Source of the DNA: Xanthomonas bromi
GTDB lineage: Bacteria > Pseudomonadota > Gammaproteobacteria > Xanthomonadales > Xanthomonadaceae
DNA length: 46,136 bases
NCBI RefSeq assembly: GCF_900092025.1
Contig: NZ_FLTX01000062.1
Location: forward strand, 1-46,136
Reading direction: 5' to 3'
Shown here: one piece after another, positions 21,012-29,086 of the stretch
How positions within the stretch are numbered: position 1 is the first letter of the stretch
Layout of the letters: the number at the start of each line of letters is the position of its first letter
Notes under the pieces: model-generated
What the model saw: the letters and a program-made list of their open reading frames with translations, nothing else
What the model was told of the DNA's origin: nothing
Database searches by the model: none
Program-made: the position numbers and the translations under genes

Positions 21012-21240
21012 AGCGCATTCATCGCGGTGCAGCGCAGCAATATCCAGCCCGCGCGCCGTCGTGCATCCACTGTTGCTGACCGACCAATCCGCGTCGTCTT
21101 GGGCGCATTTGCCGGAAATTCGGGGTTTTGCAGTCATACGCAGCCATACACTCAAGTCCGGCGGCACTAGTGCACGATTTAAATAGTGATGGTTCATAAC
21201 AGTCTGGCAAGCTCGACCATCGTTCTCCGGAGAGTTCGTC

Positions 21241-22209
21241 ATGTCGTTTGATCCTGATGTCGTGCGCTTGTTCGCCCAGCTTCAAGAGGCGGCGCAACCG
21301 CCCATGGAAACCCTGCCGATCGAAGGCGCGCGCGCGATGATGCGTGCGGTGGGTGCGCAGTTCGGTTTCCCGTCCATAGAGATGGCCGAGGTACGCGATC
21401 TGCAGGCCGAGACCGCCGCCGGTGCAGTGCCGCTGCGCCTGTATCGCCCCACAGGGCTGGTGGCCGGCCCGGCGCCGACCTGCCTGTTCGTGCACGGCGG
21501 CGGCGGTCTGGTGGGCGATCTCGAGTCGCATGACGATGTGTGCCGGCAACTGGCGGCGCGTGCGGGCTGTCAGGTGCTGGCGATTCACTACCGTCTCGCC
21601 CCCGAGCACCCGGCGCCGGCCGGCGTGGAAGATGTCATCGCGACGTTGCATTGGCTGGTTGCCCACCCCGACACGGTCGGCGCAGATGTGCAGCGGCTTG
21701 CCATCATCGGCGACAGCATCGGCGGCGCCATGGCCGCGGTAGCCGCGATTGTCGCGCGCGATGCCGGAATCGCCCTGCGTTGCCAGCTGTTGGTCTATCC
21801 GCTGACCGATGCACGTGAGGACAGCGGCGTGTATCCCTCGCGCTCGCTCAACGCCGGTCTGCCGCCGCTGACTGCGGCGGCGGTGGAATTCTTCAACCGC
21901 CATCTGCTGCCGGACATGGCGGTTGCCAACGACTGGCGCGTCTCGCCGATGCTGGCGCCGGATGTCGCCGGCGTTGCGCCGGCGTTGGTCGTGGTCTGCG
22001 ACCGCGACATGCTCTACGACGAAGGTTGCGCCTATGCCGATCGCCTGCGCGCTGCGGGTGTGGAAGTCACCCTGCATAGCTTCCCCGGCATGATCCACGG
22101 CTTCATCAACATGGGCAGCGTCTTGCGTGCTGCCGGCGAAACGCTGGACCTGGCGGCCTTGACGCTACGCCAACGCCTGCTGCCTGCGATCGAACGCAGG
22201 GCCGCCTGA
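21241..22209 (+). CDS. Alpha/beta hydrolase, hormone-sensitive lipase-type esterase
   Basis: The 322-residue protein starts after a GGAG ribosome binding site. It shows the hallmarks of the HSL (family IV) esterases: the oxyanion-hole motif FVHGGGGLVGDLESHDD (near residue 83), HYRLAPEHPAPAG, the nucleophile motif IIGDSIGGAMAAV (Ser near residue 160), the acid in CDRDMLYDEG and the catalytic His in FPGMIHGFINM. Such enzymes hydrolyse short acyl esters, often acetyl esters or plant-derived aromatics. The natural substrate is not evident. A role in releasing hydroxycinnamate or aromatic esters for the nearby pathway is possible but unsupported. Confidence 0.88.
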   Translation: MSFDPDVVRLFAQLQEAAQPPMETLPIEGARAMMRAVGAQFGFPSIEMAEVRDLQAETAAGAVPLRLYRPTGLVAGPAPTCLFVHGGGGLVGDLESHDDVCRQLAARAGCQVLAIHYRLAPEHPAPAGVEDVIATLHWLVAHPDTVGADVQRLAIIGDSIGGAMAAVAAIVARDAGIALRCQLLVYPLTDAREDSGVYPSRSLNAGLPPLTAAAVEFFNRHLLPDMAVANDWRVSPMLAPDVAGVAPALVVVCDRDMLYDEGCAYADRLRAAGVEVTLHSFPGMIHGFINMGSVLRAAGETLDLAALTLRQRLLPAIERRAA

Positions 22210-22510
22210 CGACCTGCGGCAGCCGTGCCGGGGCACGCGCTGCCGCAGCAGTGGCGGGTTGATCGCCTGTTCGGTGCGTTTGCCGCAGCGCGGACAGGCT
22301 TACTGGGCACTTGGATGCATCACGAGGGCGGCCGGTCTGTCGGCGCCGACCCCGGCGCTCTGCACCACGCCAGCTGTCACGGCTGTGTTGTCGGCTGCTG
22401 GTGGCCACTGCCGTCACTGCCGGCAGATCGGCCGGCCCCATGCGTTTCAGCCTTGAATGAACGCACTGCGTTCAACATGCCCGTACAACGCCACTCACGC
22501 GCACCAATGA
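22210..22510. other. Intergenic stretch between esterase and DUF2490 gene
   Basis: About 300 bp between convergent genes. I see no gene, no T-run terminator and no clear repeat here. Confidence 0.45.
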
Positions 22511-23221
22511 TCAGAAGTTGAAGCGGCATGTCGTCATCAAGACGTGGTTTTCCCGATCCACTGCACGCGTGTTGACGAACTGATTCATATAGCCGACATC
22601 GGCGTTGGCGACGGCATTGAACTTCCAGTTGATGCCGACAAAGACGCGATTCTGATCGAGCCCGCGTCTTGCGCCCCATCGGGTCTGATCCAGATTGACG
22701 AACACTTCGTTGAACGCCACCCACGACAGCTGCGGGCTCGAGCCGCTCGGGCGCACCGCGCGGATCATCTGCCGCACGCGGTAACCTTCATCGCTGAAGT
22801 CTTCGCGGTGGCGCTGTTCCAGGCGCGTGCGGCTGGTAATGGTGATATTGGCGATCGGATCGAATTGGTATTGAAATTGCCCCCACCAGCGATTTTCGCG
22901 ATTGGAGGGCTGCCCGGCCGGGTGGCTGATGATGGTGTCGTAGCCCATCCAGACGCTGGCCTTGGGATTGAGCCGGTAGAACACCGCCGGGCGCAGGATC
23001 AGTTGATCGAACTGCTCACCTTCTTCGCGCCAGCGTGGATGCACATCCATGCTCCAGTAAAGGTTTTCGACCGGCAACTTGCCCTGTGCGTAGACACTCA
23101 ACCAATAGCGGCCGTCCTCTTCGGTCGCGGCGTGTGCGGTGGACATGGTTGCCAGTGTCAAAAATAAAACCGGGCAGGCGATGCGAAGCGTTGTGCCCAA
23201 TAACGTGCTCAGTGCGTTCAT
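22511..23221 (-). CDS. DUF2490-type outer membrane beta-barrel protein
   Basis: The 236-residue product begins with a signal peptide (hydrophobic core LRIACPVLFLTLATM, then STAHA-AT, cleavage near residue 31). The mature part alternates polar and hydrophobic residues in many short strands with aromatic girdles (RYWLSVYAQGKL, QLILRPAVFYRLN, WWGQFQYQF, SRTRLEQRHRED). It ends in CRFNF with a terminal Phe, the outer-membrane insertion signal. The RTRLEQR block and overall length match DUF2490 proteins. The function of this family is not known. Confidence 0.82.
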   Translation of the reverse strand: MNALSTLLGTTLRIACPVLFLTLATMSTAHAATEEDGRYWLSVYAQGKLPVENLYWSMDVHPRWREEGEQFDQLILRPAVFYRLNPKASVWMGYDTIISHPAGQPSNRENRWWGQFQYQFDPIANITITSRTRLEQRHREDFSDEGYRVRQMIRAVRPSGSSPQLSWVAFNEVFVNLDQTRWGARRGLDQNRVFVGINWKFNAVANADVGYMNQFVNTRAVDRENHVLMTTCRFNF

Positions 23222-23402
23222 TTATTTTTTTGTGTCGTCGTTGACAAATCATAGCAACAGGATTTGTGCTCATTTCGACCGTTTAGTCGACGAATTCCGC
23301 CGTTTGTTGCATATCTTTTCGTAGTCCGGACATAAAATCGCTTCAGCGCCTTTGGCCGTGCCGTGCGCAGACATCAGGTCCGAAAAGTGCGGGTTTGCGT
23401 GT

Positions 23403-23428
23403 GCCTCCTGCCTGGCCAGGCAGGAGGC
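23403..23428. repeat. 26-bp perfect palindrome
   Basis: GCCTCCTGCCTGG is followed directly by its exact complement CCAGGCAGGAGGC. It lies between the decayed nucleotidyltransferase gene and the DUF2490 start. It can form a hairpin with a minimal loop. No T-run follows on either strand, so it may be an operator, a rho-independent-like stop or a repeat remnant. Confidence 0.6.
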
Positions 23429-23486
23429 GATAGCGATCTGCATCCGCTGGTCGTCTCCCGGCAGACGGGCAGCCCAGCGCGCTGGG

Positions 23487-23740
23487 TCAGATCGATGCGG
23501 CGTCGGGCGCGAGCATCTGCCGAAACAGGGTATCCAGGGTGTCCGCGCGTCCGCTGCCGGCCGACAGGCGCGGCTGCGTCGTTCCCATGCGGTCTAGCTC
23601 TGGTTCGAGAAAATCGCTGATCTCCCGATTCGCATGCCCGCAGGATGCGCACGTCATGCTGCTGTTCGATATCGCGCAGGGCCGACAGCACCGCCTCGCG
23701 CTTGTCCGCTGCGAAGGGATGGATGTCTGTCCTTGCACAT
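23487..23740 (-). pseudogene. Remnant of a nucleotidyltransferase (RlaP/YcgL-type) gene
   Basis: Two short blocks in different frames are all that remains. The N-terminal one reads DIHPFAADKREAV, then LSALRDIEQQHDVRIL, then RACESG, resembling the start of the predicted nucleotidyltransferase family with the ACESGSRAWG motif (PF10127-like). The C-terminal one, after a shift of frame, reads NREISDFLEPELDRMG and later LDTLFRQMLAPDAAS. An intact family member has about 250 residues, so most of the gene, including the catalytic core, is deleted. No good start codon is left. The family assignment rests on a short stretch and is moderate. Confidence 0.55.
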
Positions 23741-23794
23741 GACGTGCCCCATGATCACCAGCCCACGCAAAGGCGTCCGGGCGCATGGCGGCAG

Positions 23795-25699
23795 CTACGC
23801 CACCTGGCTGCGGCGCGCGCGCTCCAGATGCACCAGCAGCAGCGAGATGGCCGCAGGCGTCATGCCGGCAATGCGCTGGGCCTGGCCGATGTGTTGCGGA
23901 CGCACGCGTTCGAGTTTTTGTTGCACTTCGATCGACAGGCCGCGCACGCTGGCGTAGTCGAAGCCTTCGGGGATCGGCGTGGTTTCGTGACGCTGCTGAC
24001 GCGCGATATCGTCGCGCTGGCGATCCAGATAGCCGGCGTACTTGACGCTGATCTCGACCTGCTCGGCCACCTGCGCATCGTCCACGCCCGGGCCCAGCGT
24101 CGGTACCCGCATCAACGTAGCGTAGGTGAGTTCGGGGCGCTTGATCAGGTCCAGCACATTGGTTTCGCGGCTGACTGCCACGCCCAGCGCGTCGGCCACC
24201 TCGCGGCCCAGCGCATTGCCCGGTGTTGCCCATAGCGCGGACAGCCGCGCGGTTTCGCGCTGCACCGCCTCCTGCTTGGCCGAGAACCGCGCCCAGCGCG
24301 CGTCGTCGACCAGGCCCATCTCACGCCCGACGCCAGTCAGCCGTGCATCGGCATTGTCCTCGCGCAGCTGCAACCGGTATTCGGCGCGGCTGGTGAACAT
24401 GCGATACGGCTCGGTGGTGCCGTGGGTGATCAGATCGTCGACCAGCACGCCCAGGTAGGCTTCGTCGCGGCGCGGCGACCACGCCGGCAGTCCCTGCACA
24501 TGGCGCGCGGCGTTGAGACCGGCCAGTAGACCCTGTGCGGCGGCTTCCTCGTAACCGGTGGTGCCGTTGATCTGCCCGGCGAAGAACAGCCCGCCCACCG
24601 CCTTGGTTTCCAGCGAGGCCTTGAGCCCGCGCGGGTCGAAGAAGTCGTATTCGATCGCGTAGCCGGGGCGGGTGATGTGCGCCTGCGCAAAGCCATGAAT
24701 CGAGCGCACCAGCGCCAGCTGCACATCGAATGGCAGCGAGGTGGAAATGCCGTTGGGATAGATCTCGGTCACCTCCAGGCCTTCGGGTTCGACGAAGATC
24801 TGGTGGCTGGTCTTGTCGGCGAAACGCACCACCTTGTCTTCGATCGACGGGCAGTAGCGCGGGCCGATGCCTTCGATCTGCCCCGAATACAGGGGCGAAC
24901 GATGCAGCGCGCTGCGAATGATCTCGTGGGTCTGCTCGGTGGTTTGGGTGATCCAGCAGCTGACCTGGCGCGGATGATCGCTGCGCTGGCCCATGAACGA
25001 CATCACCGGCAGCGGATCGTCGCCGGGTTGTTCGGCCATTACGCCGTAGTCGAGCGTGCGCCCATCGATGCGCGGCGGGGTGCCGGTCTTGAGCCGGTCG
25101 ATCGCAAACGGGCGCTCGCGCAGGCGCGCGGCCAGGGTGGTGGCCGGCGGGTCGCCCATGCGCCCGGCTGCGTACTGGGTTTCGCCCACATGGATCTTGC
25201 CGGCCAGGAAGGTACCGGCGGTGAGCACGACCGCCTGTGCTTCGAAGCGCAGCCCGGTCTGGATGATGACCCCGCGCACGCTGTCGGCCTCGCTTGCACC
25301 GTTGTGGATGATCAGATCGTCCACCGCCGCCTGGAACACGATCAGGTTGGGCTGGGCCTCGACAATGCGGCGGATGGCGTTGCGATAAAGATTGCGGTCG
25401 GCCTGGCAACGGGTGGCGCGCACCGCCGGCCCCTTGGAGGCGTTAAGCGTGCGCCACTGGATGCCGGCCAGATCCGCCGCGCATGCCATCGCCCCGCCCA
25501 GCGCGTCGATCTCCTTGACCAGGTGCCCCTTGCCAATCCCGCCAATAGCCGGGTTGCAGCTCATCGCGCCCACCGTCTCGATGTTATGGGTCATCAGCAA
25601 GGTGCGTGCCCCCGCGCGGGCAGACGCCAGGGCGGCCTCGGTGCCGGCATGGCCGCCGCCGATCACGATGACGTCGTAGCGATAGAAAGAGTCGGACAT
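23795..25699 (-). CDS. mnmG: tRNA uridine-5-carboxymethylaminomethyl modification enzyme MnmG (GidA)
   Basis: With MnmE this FAD enzyme installs the (carboxymethyl)aminomethyl group at wobble uridine 34 of several tRNAs. The 634-residue length is standard. The N terminus carries the FAD fold ([23 protein letters not shown], from residue 8) followed by [24 protein letters not shown], a MnmG signature. [30 protein letters not shown] and [20 protein letters not shown] are further family blocks. It is transcribed alone on the minus strand. Upstream, 84 bp before the start codon, is a perfect CRP/Clp-type palindrome that could regulate it. Confidence 0.97.
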   Translation of the reverse strand: MSDSFYRYDVIVIGGGHAGTEAALASARAGARTLLMTHNIETVGAMSCNPAIGGIGKGHLVKEIDALGGAMACAADLAGIQWRTLNASKGPAVRATRCQADRNLYRNAIRRIVEAQPNLIVFQAAVDDLIIHNGASEADSVRGVIIQTGLRFEAQAVVLTAGTFLAGKIHVGETQYAAGRMGDPPATTLAARLRERPFAIDRLKTGTPPRIDGRTLDYGVMAEQPGDDPLPVMSFMGQRSDHPRQVSCWITQTTEQTHEIIRSALHRSPLYSGQIEGIGPRYCPSIEDKVVRFADKTSHQIFVEPEGLEVTEIYPNGISTSLPFDVQLALVRSIHGFAQAHITRPGYAIEYDFFDPRGLKASLETKAVGGLFFAGQINGTTGYEEAAAQGLLAGLNAARHVQGLPAWSPRRDEAYLGVLVDDLITHGTTEPYRMFTSRAEYRLQLREDNADARLTGVGREMGLVDDARWARFSAKQEAVQRETARLSALWATPGNALGREVADALGVAVSRETNVLDLIKRPELTYATLMRVPTLGPGVDDAQVAEQVEISVKYAGYLDRQRDDIARQQRHETTPIPEGFDYASVRGLSIEVQQKLERVRPQHIGQAQRIAGMTPAAISLLLVHLERARRSQVA

Positions 25700-25782
25700 G
25701 GGCCTGGACTAAGAGCGGAAAGGGGAAAACGGCCGCAGAAGTATCGGCTGAAGGGCGGTCGAGGTCACTCATTCAGTAAAAA

Positions 25783-25798
25783 TGTGACTTATGTCACA
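25783..25798. promoter_or_regulatory. Clp (CRP-like) binding site
   Basis: TGTGACTTATGTCACA is an exact match to the CRP/Clp consensus TGTGA-N6-TCACA. In Xanthomonas, Clp recognises this type of site and is antagonised by cyclic di-GMP. The centre lies 91 bp before mnmG on the minus strand and about 57 bp before the inferred start of the sRNA candidate on the plus strand. It may serve either or both. Confidence 0.8.
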
Positions 25799-25821
25799 CT
25801 TTTGAAGTGTGGCCCTCAAGT

Positions 25822-25836
25822 TGGCAGGTTTCGTGC
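25822..25836 (+). promoter_or_regulatory. Possible sigma54 promoter of the sRNA candidate
   Basis: TGGCAGGTTTCGTGC keeps the GG and GC dinucleotides ten bases apart, as required by the sigma54 consensus TGGCAC-G-N4-TTGC. It matches 9 of 11 conserved positions. It points to a transcription start near 25848. No good -35/-10 pair for sigma70 was seen in the same place. Matches of this quality occur by chance, so this is tentative. Confidence 0.4.
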
Positions 25837-25847
25837 GGATATCCCTA

Positions 25848-25968
25848 CTGCACCTGTCGTGGCATTGCGACATGGGCGCAAAGGCTGGAATTGGAACAGG
25901 GGCCAGCCGCGCGCGCGATGGGGTAGCGTAAGGGTCGGTAGTCGGGGGACTGCCGACCCTTACTTTTT
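25848..25968 (+). ncRNA. Candidate structured small RNA
   Basis: About 120 nt without a coding frame contain a row of hairpins and end in a strong intrinsic terminator with no gene in front of it. The hairpins are TTGCG(7)CGCAA at 25865-25881, GGCTGG(14)CCAGCC at 25883-25908 and the terminator at 25928-25963. A further possible stem (GTGC/GCAC, 25833-25853) lies at or before the 5' end. The loop of the second hairpin, AATTGGAACAGGGG, exposes a GGA. The 5' end is inferred from the sigma54-like element and is uncertain. It could be a known Xanthomonas sRNA whose sequence I cannot recall; no protein is encoded. Confidence 0.6.
25928..25968 (+). terminator. Strong intrinsic terminator of the sRNA candidate
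   Basis: GTAAGGGTCGGTAGTC, loop GGGG, then GACTGCCGACCCTTAC form a 16-bp stem with one T-G wobble, followed directly by TTTTT. The T-run is only on the plus strand. No plus-strand gene ends nearby, which is the main reason to suspect an RNA gene. Confidence 0.9.
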
Positions 25969-26033
25969 GTGTTTCTCCGGGTCGACGCCTGCGCCTTGTT
26001 CCGCTGCAGCGCTTGTACAGCAACACCGAAACA

Positions 26034-26069
26034 AAACAAAAAGCCCCGGCATGCCGGGGCTTTTTGTTT
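26034..26069. terminator. Bidirectional intrinsic terminator (36-bp palindrome)
   Basis: A perfect palindrome of 36 bases is centred on GGCATGCC: AAACAAAAAGCCCCGGCA is followed by its exact complement. Both strands therefore show a GC stem followed by a T-run. It can stop the lipoprotein transcript from the right and any read-through of the sRNA candidate from the left. Confidence 0.9.
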
Positions 26070-26078
26070 ATAGGCGCC

Positions 26079-26130
26079 GATATCCGACAGGGCCGGAACA
26101 GGGGGGATCCAGATTTCCCTGTCGGACATC
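26079..26130. repeat. Inverted repeat with 14-bp arms
   Basis: GATATCCGACAGGG (26079-26092) and CCCTGTCGGACATC (26117-26130) are complementary at 13 of 14 positions and separated by 24 bases. It may form a hairpin in the lipoprotein 3' region or be the ends of a lost element. Confidence 0.5.
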
Positions 26131-26268
26131 GACATAAGTCGGTCAGTGGGGCGGACCGGGTCAAAACATGACGCGGCGGGTCACACAGAGTGCCTAGCTT
26201 GCGGCCAATCGCTGGCTGAACGCAAGCCCCCAATGTCTTCAATTGTGGGCCCTGTCGCAGTCAGCGAC

Positions 26269-26730
26269 TCAAGGAATCTGCTGGCCTGTGTTGCGCGGTG
26301 CAGTTTGCCGTTGAATCTCGCGGATCACCCGTGGCGGTGCCCCGATACGCGGCGGCTGTGCACCGGTTGCCGGCGGCCGGTTGGGTTGTTGCGGGCGCGA
26401 GCCACCGGGGCGTGCGCCGTTATTGAACGAGCCGTTCGGACGCGGTGGCCGGTACTGCGGACGGCGATCGTACTGCCGGTAGTAATAGCCGCCGCCATCG
26501 CGGTAGACCGGGTACGCCGGGTAGTCGTACAGACCGATCGAATCGGCGCCATAACCGTACGGCATGCCGTATGGGTTGCCGTAGTAGTACGGGGAGTACC
26601 CGGGCGGATAGCGATATTGCACGGCAGGTGCACCACGGTAATAGCCGCCCGACCCACCGCCGGCGTAGTCGTACGTTGCGCAGCCGCCCAAGGCCAACAG
26701 CCCGGCGGCGAAGATCAGACGGAATTTCAT
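26269..26730 (-). CDS. Tyr/Gly/Pro-rich lipoprotein of unknown function
   Basis: The 153-residue product has a lipoprotein signal peptide with the lipobox LALGGC, so Cys17 is the likely lipidation site. The mature chain is low in complexity: residues 18-90 are rich in Tyr, Gly and Pro (YYRGAPAVQYRYPPGYSP, YYYGNPYGMPYGYG). Residues 90-140 are rich in Pro, Arg, Asn and Gln, and the end is basic. No enzymatic motif is visible. Such proteins may be structural or cell-wall associated. The transcript probably ends at the palindromic terminator at 26034-26069. Confidence 0.75.
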   Translation of the reverse strand: MKFRLIFAAGLLALGGCATYDYAGGGSGGYYRGAPAVQYRYPPGYSPYYYGNPYGMPYGYGADSIGLYDYPAYPVYRDGGGYYYRQYDRRPQYRPPRPNGSFNNGARPGGSRPQQPNRPPATGAQPPRIGAPPRVIREIQRQTAPRNTGQQIP

Positions 26731-26887
26731 GAATGGTGCCCTCCTGCAACCATGGTGTCACTGTCGAACCGATGCATTGAATCGGTCCTTAATTGTGCGG
26801 CAATAAGGCGCTTTGTCATCGATCCAGCATGCGCGGCGGCCGTGCGTGCGACCCGTGAAGAGGAGGGGATACGTTAATCTTGCAGGC

Positions 26888-27847
26888 ATGATCGAGCCGG
26901 TTTCTCTTGCCCATTCCGACGTCCTGCAGGCCGCTGCGCGGCTCGCGCCGCACTGCGCGCCGACACCGTTGCTGACATCGCACAGCCTGGACGCGCTCAG
27001 CGGTGCGCAACTGCTGTTCAAGGCCGAACATCTGCAGCGCAGTGGCGCATTCAAGTTCCGCGGTGCCTGCAATGCAGTGTGGTCGCTGCCGGATGAGCTG
27101 GCTGCGCGCGGTGTCGTCACGCATTCGTCCGGTAACCACGGCGCGGCGTTGGCGCTTGCCGCACGCACGCGCGGCATCGGCTGCCATGTGGTGGTGCCCG
27201 AAGGCGCGGTGGCCGCCAAACTGGCCAATATCTCCCGGCATGGCGCCACGTTGTGGCGTTGCGCGCCGACCATTGCCGCGCGTGAGCAGCTCTGCGCCGA
27301 GGTGCAGGCCAGCAGTGGCGCCACACTGGTGCATCCGTATACCGATAGTGCAGTGATCGCTGGGCAGGGCACCGCCACGCTGGAACTGCTGCATCAAAGC
27401 GGTGGGCTGGACGTACTGATAGCGCCGGTTGGCGGCGGCGGGCTGGCGGCGGGCGCCGCGCTGGCGCTGCGTGCGGCACCGGATTGCGCGCTGGTGCTGG
27501 CCGAGCCGGCCGGCGCAGCCGATACCGCGCGGTCGTTGGCGGCAGGGCAGCGCCTGGTCGATTTCGTGCCGGACACTGTGTGCGATGGCCTGCGCGGCAC
27601 CTTGGGCGCGCCCAATTTCGCGCTGCTGCAGCATGCCGGCGCGCAGGTGATCACGGTCGACGATGCCGCGGTGGTGCGGGCGATGCGGCTGGTCTGGCAA
27701 CTGCTCAAACAAGTGGTCGAGCCGTCTTCGGCGATCACCCTGGCCGCGGTGCTGGCCGAGCCGGCACGGTTTGCCGGGCGCCGGGTGGGGCTGATCCTGT
27801 CCGGCGGCAATGTCGATCTGGATGCCTTGCCATGGGCCGCGGCGTGA
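26888..27847 (+). CDS. PLP-dependent serine/threonine dehydratase-family enzyme
   Basis: The 319-residue product starts at the ATG at 26888. It has the fold-type II PLP signature, with the Schiff-base lysine in HLQRSGAFKFRGACNAV (near residue 56), the substrate loop THSSGNHGAALALAA and the phosphate-binding loop PVGGGGLAAGAALAL (near 180). It ends with LSGGNVD. Length and lack of a C-terminal ACT domain point to a catabolic threonine/serine dehydratase, serine racemase or 3-hydroxyaspartate dehydratase; these cannot be told apart by eye. The final bases overlap the start of the YdcF-like gene. Confidence 0.85.
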   Translation: MIEPVSLAHSDVLQAAARLAPHCAPTPLLTSHSLDALSGAQLLFKAEHLQRSGAFKFRGACNAVWSLPDELAARGVVTHSSGNHGAALALAARTRGIGCHVVVPEGAVAAKLANISRHGATLWRCAPTIAAREQLCAEVQASSGATLVHPYTDSAVIAGQGTATLELLHQSGGLDVLIAPVGGGGLAAGAALALRAAPDCALVLAEPAGAADTARSLAAGQRLVDFVPDTVCDGLRGTLGAPNFALLQHAGAQVITVDDAAVVRAMRLVWQLLKQVVEPSSAITLAAVLAEPARFAGRRVGLILSGGNVDLDALPWAAA

Positions 27848-28449
27848 GCAGGCGCTCGCGTGGGCGCGGTCTGTGGGGCTGGGGCTGGCGGTTGTGCATG
27901 CTGGCGCTGATCTGGCTGGTGGGCGTGGCGGGCTGGATCGTGTGGATCGGCGACCGCGATCAGGCCGCACCGGCTGATGTGATCATCGTGCTCGGCGCGG
28001 CCGCCTACGATGCGCGCCCTTCGCCGGTGTTCGAAGAACGCATCCGGCATGCGCTGGACCTATACGCGCAGGGCTATGCGCCGCAGCTGTTGTTCACCGG
28101 CGGCTTCGGCAACGGCGCGCGTTTTGCCGAATCGCAGGTGGCCCGACGCTATGCGCTGCGCCACGGCATCCCGTCGGAGGCCATCGTGATCGAAACCGCA
28201 TCGCGCACCACCCGGCAGAACCTGCAACAGGCGCGCGCGCTGATGGAGCGGCACGGCATGCATCGGGCGATCATCGTCAGCGACCCGCTGCATATGGCGC
28301 GGGCGCTGCGGCTGAGCCAGGAGTTGGGCATCGACGCGCTGGCCTCCTCCACGCCGAGCACGCGCTTTCGCAGCTTCCACACCAGTTGGCGCTTCCTGTT
28401 GCAGGAGGTGTATTACTTCCACCGCGATCTGGTGGTGCAAGGGCCGTGA
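27844..28449 (+). CDS. YdcF-like (DUF218) membrane-anchored protein
   Basis: The GTG at 27844 overlaps the preceding stop codon (GTGA), a typical coupled start, giving 201 residues. An ATG at 27832 would add four. A basic N terminus is followed by one membrane segment near residues 13-35 (LCMLALIWLVGVAGWIVWIG). The DUF218 domain follows: ADVIIVLGAAAYDARPSPVFEERI, LLFTGGFGNG, ETASRTTRQNLQQAR and AIIVSDPLHMARAL. The conserved ExxSxTTxxN-like block (here ETASRTTRQN) and SDPxHMxRA are family hallmarks. Roles in envelope polysaccharide metabolism have been suggested for the family, but the reaction here is unknown. Confidence 0.82.
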   Translation: MSRRSRGRGLWGWGWRLCMLALIWLVGVAGWIVWIGDRDQAAPADVIIVLGAAAYDARPSPVFEERIRHALDLYAQGYAPQLLFTGGFGNGARFAESQVARRYALRHGIPSEAIVIETASRTTRQNLQQARALMERHGMHRAIIVSDPLHMARALRLSQELGIDALASSTPSTRFRSFHTSWRFLLQEVYYFHRDLVVQGP

Positions 28450-28491
28450 CCACGGGCCTATGATGCGGCTTTCCCAGCGGCAGGTTCGAGC

Positions 28492-28911
28492 ATGAGCGAG
28501 ACCCATCGGCAACACGCCATCGGCCTGGTCCAGGCCTACTACGCAGCATTCAACCGTGGCGACTGGGACGGCATGTTGGCGTGTCTGGCCGACAACGTCG
28601 CCCATGACCTCAACCAGGGCCCGCGCGAAATCGGCCGCGCCGAATTTGCCGCGTTCCTGCATCGTATGAACGACAGCTACCGCGAGCAGTTGCGCGATGT
28701 CATGGTCATCGCCAACGACGATGGCACCCGGGTCGGTGCCGAGTACGTGGTGCATGGCGTCTATCACACCACCGACGAAGGCCTGCCGGAGGCCACCGGG
28801 CAGACCTATGTGCTGCCGGGCGGTGCATTCTTCGACGTGCAGGGCGGCAAGATCACCCGTGTCACCAACTACTACAACCTGCAGGAATGGATCGCGCAGA
28901 TATCGCGCTGA
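28492..28911 (+). CDS. NTF2-like (SnoaL/ketosteroid isomerase-related) protein
   Basis: The 139-residue cytoplasmic protein has no signal peptide. Its pattern is typical of the NTF2-like fold: HAIGLVQAYYAAFNRGDWDGMLACLADNVAHDLN, then GRAEFAAFLHRM, VGAEYVVHGVYH and ITRVTNYYNLQEWIAQIS. It is distinct from the secreted SnoaL-like protein at 2828. It probably forms a one-domain enzyme or binding protein. No specific function can be given. A perfect hairpin follows 62 bp after its stop. Confidence 0.78.
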   Translation: MSETHRQHAIGLVQAYYAAFNRGDWDGMLACLADNVAHDLNQGPREIGRAEFAAFLHRMNDSYREQLRDVMVIANDDGTRVGAEYVVHGVYHTTDEGLPEATGQTYVLPGGAFFDVQGGKITRVTNYYNLQEWIAQISR

Positions 28912-28973
28912 GTGCACGGCCTGCGTAGGGTGTTCGGCAGTGCGGCTTCATCCGTGTGCAACAGCAACTAGGC

Positions 28974-29009
28974 GCGCGATGCGGCGTGACCCGTCACGCC
29001 GCATCGCGC
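28974..29009. terminator. 17-bp perfect hairpin between convergent genes
   Basis: GCGCGATGCGGCGTGAC, two bases (CC), then its exact complement GTCACGCCGCATCGCGC. It sits between the NTF2-like gene and the convergent lpxO-like gene. No T-run follows on either strand, but the position suits a bidirectional transcription stop. Confidence 0.6.
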
Positions 29010-29086
29010 CTTCGCGCTTCTACGGGCGTGCCGGTCTTCTCGGTGGACGCCATCGGGTCGGCGCGCGTGCCTGATCGCCGCAGGCG

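Noticed and set aside
25710..25718. TAAGAGCGG just upstream of mnmG resembling the IS5/MITE end
   Set aside because: Only nine bases match and the following TAACAAAAC is absent; likely chance.
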